Source: Fuerstiella sp. (GTDB lineage Bacteria; Planctomycetota; Planctomycetia; Planctomycetales; Planctomycetaceae). Taken from it: a stretch of 41,818 nt of DNA. The notes under the pieces are model-generated. The model saw nothing but the letters and a program-made list of their open reading frames with translations, had not been told where the DNA came from and ran no database searches. The first letter of the stretch is position 1; each line of letters begins with the position of its first letter. The stretch lies in the NCBI GenBank assembly GCA_022447185.1, contig JAKVAY010000004.1, positions 39,207-81,024 of the forward strand, in the 5' to 3' direction. This document shows, piece by piece, positions 34,248-41,818 of the stretch. A program made the position numbers and the translations under genes.

Positions 34248-34901
34248 TCACGACTCTGGCCGGATGCGCTGCGTCAGCGTGTTAACGACCTCACCAATGG
34301 ACATATCTGATGTGTCAATGACTTGAGCGTCGCTGGCCGGTTTCATTGGCGCGTACTCTCGATTTTCATCACGGTGATCACGCTGTCGCAACTGAGACTT
34401 AACCGTCTGTAGCGGCAGCGTTGAACCACCGGCCACCATTTCCTGATGTCTGCGTCGAGCCCGAGTGAGAAGGCTGGCTGTCACGAAGAATTTGTGATCA
34501 GCCTGTGGGAACACGACGGTTCCCTGATCTCTGCCTTCAGTCACCAGATCACCCAACGTAGCGATCTGCTGCTGCAGTTCGACCAGTCGCGTTCGAACAT
34601 ATGGGTTGGCAGCCACGACTGACGCGACCGCCGTGACATTGGCGCTGCGAATTTCATTGGTCACATTGGTACCGTTGAGATAAATATCGTCTTTACGAAA
34701 TTCGATGCGGACAGACTGAGCGATTCCGGTGACGGCATCGACGTCGTTTTCATCAAACGACGACTGAACAACGGCGAGTGCGATAGCACGATACATTGCT
34801 CCCGTATCCAGATAGCGTATCTGCAGCCGTTCAGCCAGTAGTCGAGCGACCGTACTTTTTCCTGAGCCTGCAGGCCCGTCTATGGCGACGATCATCGTCA
34901 C
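34248..34901 (-). CDS. cmk: Cytidylate kinase
   Basis: Cmk phosphorylates CMP and dCMP with ATP. The 217-aa product has the P-loop IDGPAGSGKST (residues 7-17), the substrate segment YLDTGAMYRAIA, LVTEGRDQGTVVFPQADHKFFVTAS (canonical GRDIGTVVFPxAxxKxFLxAS) and the lid/end motif QRDHRDENREYAPMKPASDAQVIDTS. ATG 34901 begins MTMIVAIDG; Met3 is an alternative start. In many bacteria cmk lies beside rpsA; here the S1-like gene is 30 kb away. The next gene upstream on the same strand is the glycosidase-like protein, 128 bases off. Confidence 0.95.
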   Translation of the reverse strand: MTMIVAIDGPAGSGKSTVARLLAERLQIRYLDTGAMYRAIALAVVQSSFDENDVDAVTGIAQSVRIEFRKDDIYLNGTNVTNEIRSANVTAVASVVAANPYVRTRLVELQQQIATLGDLVTEGRDQGTVVFPQADHKFFVTASLLTRARRRHQEMVAGGSTLPLQTVKSQLRQRDHRDENREYAPMKPASDAQVIDTSDMSIGEVVNTLTQRIRPES

Positions 34902-35029
34902 ACTGATTCCTTATTCGGTGTCATGTCACTGACGACATTATTTACGTTCACCCGGGACAGGGCTCGCGGCACGTCTCACTGCGGACGGACGGAATGTTGA
35001 CAACGATGTCACTGACTGCATCTGCCTGG

Positions 35030-37894
35030 TCAAAAGCTCAATTGAACTTCCTTCAATTCAAATGGTGAAAAATTCATCTCGACTTCGCAATCATGTATAT
35101 CGAGCCGCTCAATCAACGAACCCGTAGCCTTCCGGACACATGCAGATTCAGGTTTCCTTGCTGTCCGCAGTCGGCATCTGGATGACCGTCCTTCTGTTTC
35201 CTGAAGCACAACCACCACCGATCTTCCGTCAGCTCGAATTCTCGCTACCTGAATATTTCTGGCAGAACAGGCAAGAATCCATCCTGCAGAGGATCTGATA
35301 TTTGCAACCGAATGCGAAATCACGGGCTGCAGCACATCGATGACGGACCGCTGCGGAAACAACTGATCAAACTCCAGTGTGAATTGAAAACCGTTGGTGG
35401 GAACAGGCTGGCCCTCCACAAGCAGAATGCTGTCCAGCATTCGCGGTCCGGACCGCCGATGATAGGGTCGTCCATGAGGAATGATCAGGAGCCTCTGATC
35501 GTAGTCGGCAACTTCAATATAGTCGGGCGATTCAAATCGCTCGCCCTGAAATCCACAGGTCTGTCCGAGCAGACTTCGAGAGATGGCAGCAGCTTCGTTG
35601 TCCCACGCAAATCGGCATGCCAGGTACGTCATCCAAGGATTGCCTGTCACCGGATGTTCAGCCACTAACTCAGGAATGATACTGATCTCAATCCTCGGAA
35701 CGGTGCGCTCAACACGCATGATCTGACGAAACCGGAAAAGAAGCCGTTCGTCCAGTGCATCACGAATTACGCAATGTGATTCTATGGCGCCGAACCACGG
35801 ACCGTTGCTGGCAACAGTCATTTTTTCGCACAGTGTCCGGGCGTAGGACGTTGTAATTTGGTCAGTCGTCTCTGTCGCCGGAATCGTCTTTGCAGATTCG
35901 TACCGAAAAGCGACCAACTGGCTCACTCTGTTCGCTCGCTGTCCATGAAATCGCACGTCCGCGATCCCTCCGGTGGTCGAACTCAATATCGCCTCAAAAT
36001 ACTGATTACGCAGTATTCCATCTTCGGCCAGTGGTCGCCGTGTCGACTTCTCAACATGGACGCTTGCCGAACGTGATTCCGCCTCAGCAAACTGCACCCC
36101 CCCCCCGGCTGGAACTTTAACCCGAAGGAAAATGTCATCATCCTGCTGGTACGCTGCCAAAAGATTCTCCGATGCTTCCGGCAGGCTATTGCCCGACGGC
36201 CAGCGGATCGTGGCCTCCCGACCAAACGGCAGCGGATTGACAATGAGCCTTCCTGCTGCATCACCAGCCGGAAGAAAAGATCCAAGCTGTTCCACCTGAT
36301 TCGTCAGATGTTCGCAAATGCGACGATTGATCTGTTGGGTGTGTTTTCGCTGTTTATCCGGATTGCCGGGACTTTCCCCGGTAAGACGAACATGTTCAGC
36401 TTCCTGCAGTTCGGACTCCAGCTGCGGCACAACAGAGGAATCCGCTGATTCCGGATTCAGAATCCGATTCAATGACTGCAGAAATGCCAATTGTTCAAGC
36501 TGGTGCCGACTGCAGTGCAGATCGGCCGGCCCGCTGATTGGTGCTTCGGTCTTCAAAACAGACGACTGAATCAAATGTGGACCCAGATATTCACCAGCAG
36601 CAAAACGCACAGGATCTCCGGAGTGATCCATCTGTTCCGGCAATTCTCCGAACGTCGCAAACCGACCGATCACGGGGCATCGCTCGTGAATACGCTTAAG
36701 ATCACTGAACCACGGCGTTTTGGATTCGGGCAGGCGCGCCAGAAGTACAACAGCAGGAGAATCGTACTGCATGGCCTCCGCAAGCCGTTCGGGCAGTCGG
36801 AGGAACGACGATGCACTATCGATCGCAACAGGCAGACGCGACGATGATTTAACGGAAGCCGAACCGGAATCCTGCCAGTAAAATGTGTTCTGTTCCCGCT
36901 CCGGATAAACCCCGTCATCCAGAGCAAGATGCAGCGCGAAATCATAGTCGAACAGCCGCAGCAATCCCGGAAGAGAATGCAGCAGCCCGAATCGTCGCTG
37001 TCCCCAGATCCTGGCAGACTGAGGATGCGTTTTCTCGGTCCGCTGAAGTTCCGCATACGCGGCAGATAGAGAACTCAGACCGGATCGAAGTTCGTGCCAG
37101 CCGCCACTCACGATGCAACAGGTTCCGGCAGCTGCAGCGCCGCTAACAGCTTCGTAGATGTCACAATGATTCTCCCTGAGATCATTCAACTCAGCACCGG
37201 AAATCAACAGATTCACGCGATCAGTGTCTTTTATAAGAGCTAACAGTTGTTGTTCATCGCCAGGTGCAGCATTCAGACAAATGTCCAGCATGTAGCTTTC
37301 AACAGGGAACAGCTGTTCCCGGGTTTCCAGAATGCACTCAAATCCGGCATGTAATGATTTCAGCGCCTGGTCCGCACAGCCCCCGATCGCAGCGGCCGCG
37401 GCATCGTGAATTGCAGAGGACAGGCGTGTTTCATCCGGGTCGATATAGTGATGCATGCGACGACTGAGCGCCATCACCAGATACCAGGACAGTCCAAGTG
37501 CGAGGAATTCGTCAACCAGCGACGGTTCGACTGGATTGTCGTCAGGCGTGGTCAACTCATGTTCGATCGCATTCAACCAGTCCCTGCGTTCCGTCAAACT
37601 ATGCAGAACACAACAATTGCCCGACTCCAGCTGCATCTGCCAGTCGTGGCCGAGCCAATCCCCGCTGCACTCGGGCAGCATAAGGATCTGTCCCGAATCC
37701 ATAATTTCGGAGAGATCCGCGTACCGAAACTGTGGCACCCCTTCCGCTGCCTCGATAACGGCCGGATGCCAGGCACAGGCAATTGCGTTAAGCAATCCGG
37801 TTGCCTTCTCTTCGGAAAGATCGGTCGGAATGTCTTCGACGGAATAACCGGGGATGAGCACGGATATTCCGCTAAATCGGCACACTGAGGTCAT
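35030..37894 (-). CDS. Large protein with glycoside hydrolase 38/57-like features
   Basis: The 954-aa product is not one I can name. Its layout recalls alpha-mannosidase-type (GH38/57 superfamily) proteins: an N-terminal barrel-like part, a helical middle with YAELQRTEKTHPQSARIWGQRRFGLLHSLPGLLRLFDYDFALHLALDDGVYPE, and a C-terminal beta-sandwich where ILRNQYFEAILSSTTGGIADVRFHGQRANRVSQLVAFRY resembles the GH38 C-terminal start. The canonical catalytic Asp motif is not evident. No signal peptide is apparent. A run of ten G on the coding strand (36097-36106) encodes part of PAGGGV near residue 597. It may act on stored or surface polysaccharide; this is inference from fold only. Confidence 0.6.
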   Translation of the reverse strand: MTSVCRFSGISVLIPGYSVEDIPTDLSEEKATGLLNAIACAWHPAVIEAAEGVPQFRYADLSEIMDSGQILMLPECSGDWLGHDWQMQLESGNCCVLHSLTERRDWLNAIEHELTTPDDNPVEPSLVDEFLALGLSWYLVMALSRRMHHYIDPDETRLSSAIHDAAAAAIGGCADQALKSLHAGFECILETREQLFPVESYMLDICLNAAPGDEQQLLALIKDTDRVNLLISGAELNDLRENHCDIYEAVSGAAAAGTCCIVSGGWHELRSGLSSLSAAYAELQRTEKTHPQSARIWGQRRFGLLHSLPGLLRLFDYDFALHLALDDGVYPEREQNTFYWQDSGSASVKSSSRLPVAIDSASSFLRLPERLAEAMQYDSPAVVLLARLPESKTPWFSDLKRIHERCPVIGRFATFGELPEQMDHSGDPVRFAAGEYLGPHLIQSSVLKTEAPISGPADLHCSRHQLEQLAFLQSLNRILNPESADSSVVPQLESELQEAEHVRLTGESPGNPDKQRKHTQQINRRICEHLTNQVEQLGSFLPAGDAAGRLIVNPLPFGREATIRWPSGNSLPEASENLLAAYQQDDDIFLRVKVPAGGGVQFAEAESRSASVHVEKSTRRPLAEDGILRNQYFEAILSSTTGGIADVRFHGQRANRVSQLVAFRYESAKTIPATETTDQITTSYARTLCEKMTVASNGPWFGAIESHCVIRDALDERLLFRFRQIMRVERTVPRIEISIIPELVAEHPVTGNPWMTYLACRFAWDNEAAAISRSLLGQTCGFQGERFESPDYIEVADYDQRLLIIPHGRPYHRRSGPRMLDSILLVEGQPVPTNGFQFTLEFDQLFPQRSVIDVLQPVISHSVANIRSSAGWILACSARNIQVARIRADGRSVVVVLQETEGRSSRCRLRTARKPESACVRKATGSLIERLDIHDCEVEMNFSPFELKEVQLSF

Positions 37895-38544
37895 TTCCTA
37901 AATCCTCGCCATCACGCACAGGTGGCGTGTCGACGGTGAAACCCTGATCGTGAAACGAGTCACAAATCATTATTAATAACTGTTGTAACCGTACGAATTG
38001 AACCATACGAGATGCCGGCAACGTGGTCGGGAAAGCCGGCTTTTTTAGAAAACCGGGACCTCACAAACGCCAACTGTCGATGGATGGGCTCGAACGGAAC
38101 ACAATATGATCGTCTTTTTACGAATTATCCGTTTTTGCGGAACTCTCAGCGAAGCAGAATCGTCCAATGTTCAACCTCAAAATCGGCACCGCCTGACCCG
38201 GGCCGGCAGGACTGATACCCTGCCAGGGAATGGTGGAACAATCGGTGGCTCCGGAAAATTTGGAGCTTGCATAAACCCAGCGAATGGTTGACGATATCGA
38301 AACTTCTTACGGCTTGGAAAACAACATCGTTAACGGTTGTGGCAATTGAAGTCTCGTTGCCTCTGTGTCCTGCAGACACCCTGTTTCTGATGTCGAAGAT
38401 AATCAATGGTAGTGTTGAATACGCCGGGATCTGACATTGCGCTTGTGCAGAACATGAAGATGTCGGTGGTTAAAAATCAGATTTGAATATTGTGTGTTCG
38501 GATCTGTTGGATGAGTGATCAGGGGCTGGCAACGGAAGATTGGA
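37895..38544. other. Gene-free stretch before the pilus operon
   Basis: About 650 bases without a supported gene. It contains the divergent promoter area for the glycosidase-like gene and the PilM-PilN gene. A hairpin plus T6 is at 38014-38046. A perfect 6-bp hairpin GGCAGG-(8 nt)-CCTGCC is at 38205-38224, and GCTCC/GGAGC follows near 38248-38266. No clear promoter hexamers were found. The long leader suggests post-transcriptional control of the pilus operon. Confidence 0.4.
38014..38046 (+). terminator. Short hairpin with T6 run, orphan terminator-like
   Basis: GCCGGC (38014-38019) pairs with GCCGGC (38035-38040) across 15 nt and is followed by TTTTTT. There is no plus-strand gene before it, so it may be an attenuator in the pilus-operon leader or the end of a very short RNA. 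Confidence 0.35.
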
Positions 38545-40689
38545 ATGGCAACATCAATACAAAGTGCCTGGGGAATCGAAATTGGCCAGGCGGGGCTCAA
38601 AGCCATTCGACTGCGAGCGGAAACTGGCGGCGAGTCGGTGCGTGCGACTGCATTTGACTACATTCCACACCCAAAAATCCTCAGTCAGCCGGATGCGGTC
38701 CCCGTACAATTGATCGAACAGTCGGTCGCTACATTTCTAGAACGAAATAATCTGGATAACGATGCGATTGGAATCAGTGTTCCCGGTCATACTTCTCTGG
38801 CGAAATTCATCAAGCTGCCTCCCGTGGAACCAGGGAAGGTTGCGGAAATCGTGCAATACGAAGCACGTCAGCAGATTCCATTCGCCCTTGAAGAAGTCAT
38901 TTGGGACTTTCAGCCAATCGGCGGCGGAGTGGAGGAAAGTGGCTTCATGCTGGAAGCAGAAGTCGGTCTTTTTGCGATGAAACGAGAATTGGTTCTCGAA
39001 TCGATGCGCCCATTGATGGACAAGGGTGAGGAAATCGACGTTGTCCAGATCGCCCCGCTGGCTCTTTATAACTATCTGTCATACGACGTGTTATCGTTTC
39101 GCAAGACCGAGGAAACACCAGAGCCACCGGATGCGGAAGACTATTACATTGTGCTGGATATGGGTGCCGACAACACCACGTTACTGGTGTCAAACGGCCG
39201 AAGCATCTGGATCCGCAATGTTCCCATCGGAGGCAACCATTTTACACGTGCGCTCACCCGTGAAATGAAGCTGACGTTTGCCAAGGCAGAGCACCTCAAA
39301 TGCAATGCAACCAAATCACCGGATCCAAAAGCCGCTTTTCAGGCCATGCGTCCGGTCTTCAACGATTACGTCACCGAGATTCAACGTTCCATCGGATACT
39401 TCGGCAGCGTGAACCGTGCCGCAAAAATCAAGAAAGTCATTGGGGTTGGCAATGGTTTTAAACTGGCAGGTCTGCAGAAGTTTCTACAGCAGAATTTACA
39501 GTATGAAGTCGAACGTCTGGAGCACCTTGACGGCGTAACAGGTGATGCGGTATTGAGCGACCCCCTGTTTGCAGATAACGTGATGTCGTTCGCAGTACCA
39601 TATGGTCTCGCGTTGCAAACGCTCAATCATACACGCATTCAAACGACGTTGGTACCGCCGGAAATTGTCACAGAAAGAAAGATCCGCAGCAAAAAACCAT
39701 GGATCGTTGCTGCGGCGGCGATGTTGCTGTTGGCGCTTGGGATTTCGACGGGAGTGACCGCAAGTGTGGCACGTTCACTGGGTGAGGAACGATTCAAATC
39801 TGCGTATACGGAAGTAGCAGATCTCCAGAGGTTCGTTTCTAAGAACAAGAATGATTACGAAGCCCAGAAGACAGCCCACTCATCAATGCTGGACGAAATC
39901 GACATTATTTCAGCGCCGCTGAAAAAAAGGTCGCTTTGGATGGAGCTCTACAAAGCCGTTAACGAATGCATGCCTCGGGATGAGGGTATGGCACTGGATG
40001 AGGTAAATCTCGGACTGCAAAGAAAGGTTCGTATTCAGTCTCTGTTTTCAAGGGCGACCTCGGATGTGAAAATATGGCACTCGGATGTTTCAGCCGACCC
40101 AAATCTCAGGGAAAAATTTCTGGGAGATGATGCGGATAAGCCTCCTGCCGGAGAGGGCTACATTATTACGCTCGCCGGTCATCATTACCATAACGACCCA
40201 TCGCTTAGTTTTCGTGATATCGAAGATGCGTTTTTGGAATCCACACTGGTGAAAAATCTGCGCAATTGGACCATCGAACGAGAAGGTTTTAAAGTCCCGG
40301 TCGGCCAGTTGGGCATTTCTCATCCGATTATTATCTGGAGCGAATCCAACGCGGCAGAGTTCGACCCCAATGATCGGTCCGGCAATATCGTCGGAGCATC
40401 CGGATTTGGCAGAAGAAGACGCAATGACGTAGATGAAGAAGAAGAAGAAGAGGAGCGGGAGGAAGCTTATCGTGCGTCTATGGGACGCAGTACAAATGGC
40501 TCTCGCCCAGGACTGGGTGGTCCAGTGGATGCCGTGGATGACAAGCCGAAACCAGTCATAAAAATGACCAGAACTGATTTTCAGTTACAGTTTGCCTGGA
40601 TTCCTGTGCCGGAACACGAACGGGTTGATGAATCCGAATCCACTGACACACCGGCGACTCAAACAGGTCGAAGACGATCTGGTCAATAA
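38545..40689 (+). CDS. pilM: PilM-PilN fusion-like type IV pilus assembly protein
   Basis: The 714-aa product begins with an actin-like PilM domain (about 1-370): WGIEIGQAGLKAIRLR, KFIKLPPVEPGKVAEIVQYEARQQIPF, YIVLDMGADNTTLLV and VIGVGNGFKLAGLQKFL. Then comes a transmembrane helix (about 385-410, PWIVAAAAMLLLALGISTG), a coiled coil and an extracytoplasmic alpha/beta part resembling PilN. In standard systems PilM is cytosolic and binds the N-terminus of a separate PilN; here both appear to be one chain. An Arg-rich/Glu-rich tract (GRRRRNDVDEEEEEEEREE, about 622-640) precedes the tail. ATG 38545 was chosen over ATG 38515 for its GGAAG six bases ahead and because it gives the family N-terminus. 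A PilO-like gene follows 86 bases on. Confidence 0.85.
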   Translation: MATSIQSAWGIEIGQAGLKAIRLRAETGGESVRATAFDYIPHPKILSQPDAVPVQLIEQSVATFLERNNLDNDAIGISVPGHTSLAKFIKLPPVEPGKVAEIVQYEARQQIPFALEEVIWDFQPIGGGVEESGFMLEAEVGLFAMKRELVLESMRPLMDKGEEIDVVQIAPLALYNYLSYDVLSFRKTEETPEPPDAEDYYIVLDMGADNTTLLVSNGRSIWIRNVPIGGNHFTRALTREMKLTFAKAEHLKCNATKSPDPKAAFQAMRPVFNDYVTEIQRSIGYFGSVNRAAKIKKVIGVGNGFKLAGLQKFLQQNLQYEVERLEHLDGVTGDAVLSDPLFADNVMSFAVPYGLALQTLNHTRIQTTLVPPEIVTERKIRSKKPWIVAAAAMLLLALGISTGVTASVARSLGEERFKSAYTEVADLQRFVSKNKNDYEAQKTAHSSMLDEIDIISAPLKKRSLWMELYKAVNECMPRDEGMALDEVNLGLQRKVRIQSLFSRATSDVKIWHSDVSADPNLREKFLGDDADKPPAGEGYIITLAGHHYHNDPSLSFRDIEDAFLESTLVKNLRNWTIEREGFKVPVGQLGISHPIIIWSESNAAEFDPNDRSGNIVGASGFGRRRRNDVDEEEEEEEREEAYRASMGRSTNGSRPGLGGPVDAVDDKPKPVIKMTRTDFQLQFAWIPVPEHERVDESESTDTPATQTGRRRSGQ

Positions 40690-40775
40690 TTTTCGCCTTC
40701 AGATGTGAACGATCTGTCGAGTGTGAAGAATCTAAGTCTGAGATTAGACGATCCCAAATCAATTGAGACAGCACA

Positions 40776-41807
40776 ATGGAAAAACTGCAACCAGTTATCA
40801 AACAAATCTTCTGGGTCTGTACTGGTTTCGTCATCGTGATGGCCGTGAGTGGCTGGTGGATAGCGATTGGCAGCCTGGAAGAGCAAATCAGCGATGGTCG
40901 AGGGAAACTGCAGCAAAACGAGACGAACTCCAAAAGCGGAAAAGACACACCGAATTCGATATTCACGGCAGGCGCCAGAGCGATTAATGAAGGACATCAG
41001 AGAGATTTCCAAAACGCCGAGCGACATCTGCACAGTCGTCAGATTCTGTATCGGACGTATCCGGAGAAACTTGCTGATGAGCTTCCGGCTTTCGGTTCTA
41101 ATATTCCGGAAACAGCGCTCAGGAACGAGTACCGCAAAGTTTATGAAGAGCATTTCGCCGAACAGCTGCAGGTTTTGAATCCATTCATTGTCCAGGACAA
41201 CAAGGGTTTGATTGCTGTCGAAGTAGACGAGATTACACATGAAGATCCTGAGCGATGGCGGTACGTTCCTCCCACCGCAACCCAAATCTGGAACGCTCAG
41301 GAAGATCTCTGGCTTTTAAGATCACTGTTCGAATCAATTGCAGCTGTCAACAGGAAGGCCGGTGCGAACCGTTTGGGTAAGGCACCGGTTCGCCATCTAA
41401 TGTCTCTGGAGCTTCGTGGCGGAGACAGAAAAAAGGGGCGAGTGGCACAAGAGAGGGAGGAGGAAGGCCGTGAACCACTCACGGGGCAAGCAGCAATGAT
41501 GGCCGGACCTGGCTCGGGATTTGGTGCTATGTATGCCGAGGAACGAGCAGCCCTTGCGGGTGATGATGGTGACCAATGGCACTCATCAGGTGGTTTGTTT
41601 TTCGTTGGTAGTTTTCGTCAGGACCTTTTAACTGCAGAGTTCGGCAAAACTGAAGCAGTTCAAAAAGGGGCAGTAAGGCCTCGCAGATCACGCCGTCGAT
41701 TCCGCAAACGACAACAGCAGCCAGATGACGATGAAGACGAAGACGACGAAGACGATGCCGATGAAAAAGAAATAGCATATGATTGCGGAAAACAAAATAA
41801 CACTTGA
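40776..41807 (+). CDS. PilO-like inner-membrane protein of the pilus operon
   Basis: This 343-aa protein has one N-terminal transmembrane helix (about 12-33, FWVCTGFVIVMAVSGWWIAIG), a short coiled coil (SLEEQISDGRGKLQQNE) and an extracytoplasmic region, the layout of PilO/GspM-type alignment-complex proteins. Sequence similarity to PilO is not obvious by eye, so the call rests on position after the PilM-PilN gene and on topology. The C-terminus has a basic run (RPRRSRRRFRKRQQQP) followed by an acidic run (DDDEDEDDEDDADE), a combination also found in its neighbour. The stop is 11 bases before the window ends, so downstream pilus genes, if present, are outside. Confidence 0.65.
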   Translation: MEKLQPVIKQIFWVCTGFVIVMAVSGWWIAIGSLEEQISDGRGKLQQNETNSKSGKDTPNSIFTAGARAINEGHQRDFQNAERHLHSRQILYRTYPEKLADELPAFGSNIPETALRNEYRKVYEEHFAEQLQVLNPFIVQDNKGLIAVEVDEITHEDPERWRYVPPTATQIWNAQEDLWLLRSLFESIAAVNRKAGANRLGKAPVRHLMSLELRGGDRKKGRVAQEREEEGREPLTGQAAMMAGPGSGFGAMYAEERAALAGDDGDQWHSSGGLFFVGSFRQDLLTAEFGKTEAVQKGAVRPRRSRRRFRKRQQQPDDDEDEDDEDDADEKEIAYDCGKQNNT

Positions 41808-41818
41808 TTAAACAAAAC

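Noticed and set aside
38161..38260. Cobalamin-riboswitch-like AGGGAA...GGTGG pattern before the pilus operon
   Set aside because: The diagnostic GCCACTG and GCAACTGT boxes are missing, and the downstream genes are not cobalamin-related.

Overview
The window looks like chromosomal core DNA from a bacterium of the phylum Planctomycetota. This is an inference. It rests on two divergent csrA genes without fliW, a PilM protein with a long fused inner-membrane/periplasmic half, a four-ACT aspartate kinase, many lineage-restricted proteins of unknown role, frequent GTG/TTG starts, moderate GC content and large gaps between genes. No transposon, prophage, CRISPR array, tRNA or rRNA was seen, and the gene content is mostly housekeeping.

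Layout. 1-4.1 kb (+): an acidic 82-aa protein with its own terminator, a secreted SUMF1-fold protein, and an S1-repeat RNA-binding protein. 4.1-10.4 kb (-): a likely operon of PSP1-domain protein, hypothetical protein, ispD, a possible 60-aa ORF, and dnaE. 10.5-19.1 kb (+): redoxin, rsgA and rtcB (4-nt overlap), serA, ilvB, and a HEAT-repeat membrane protein. 19.1-20.7 kb (-): aldehyde dehydrogenase, divergent from ispE (+). 21.9-30.1 kb (-): degenerate alpha/beta hydrolase, PGRP-type amidase, S41 protease, csrA, Xer recombinase, a 74-aa protein and aspartate kinase. 31.2-32.3 kb (+): leuB. 32.3-33.5 kb (-): hemW. 34.0 kb (+): second csrA. 34.2-37.9 kb (-): cmk and a large glycosidase-like protein. 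38.5-41.8 kb (+): a PilM-PilN fusion and a PilO-like protein that begin a type IV pilus-type operon running off the window.

How the genes fit together. serA, ilvB, leuB and aspartate kinase serve amino-acid synthesis. ispD and ispE are two steps of the MEP isoprenoid pathway. rsgA, rtcB and the S1 protein concern ribosome or RNA maintenance. The amidase and perhaps the neighbouring hydrolase act at the envelope. The two CsrA proteins are post-transcriptional regulators.

The most unusual material is non-coding. On the minus strand upstream of aspartate kinase lies a roughly 190-nt RNA candidate with a 19-bp closing stem and a 15/14-nt central bubble, an architecture like 6S RNA, with an intrinsic-terminator-like hairpin inside it. 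Other structured stretches precede the amidase, the redoxin and the second csrA. A perfect 16-bp palindrome sits just downstream of a TTGACA box before leuB. All RNA folds were paired by eye; no folding program, covariance search or database search was run.
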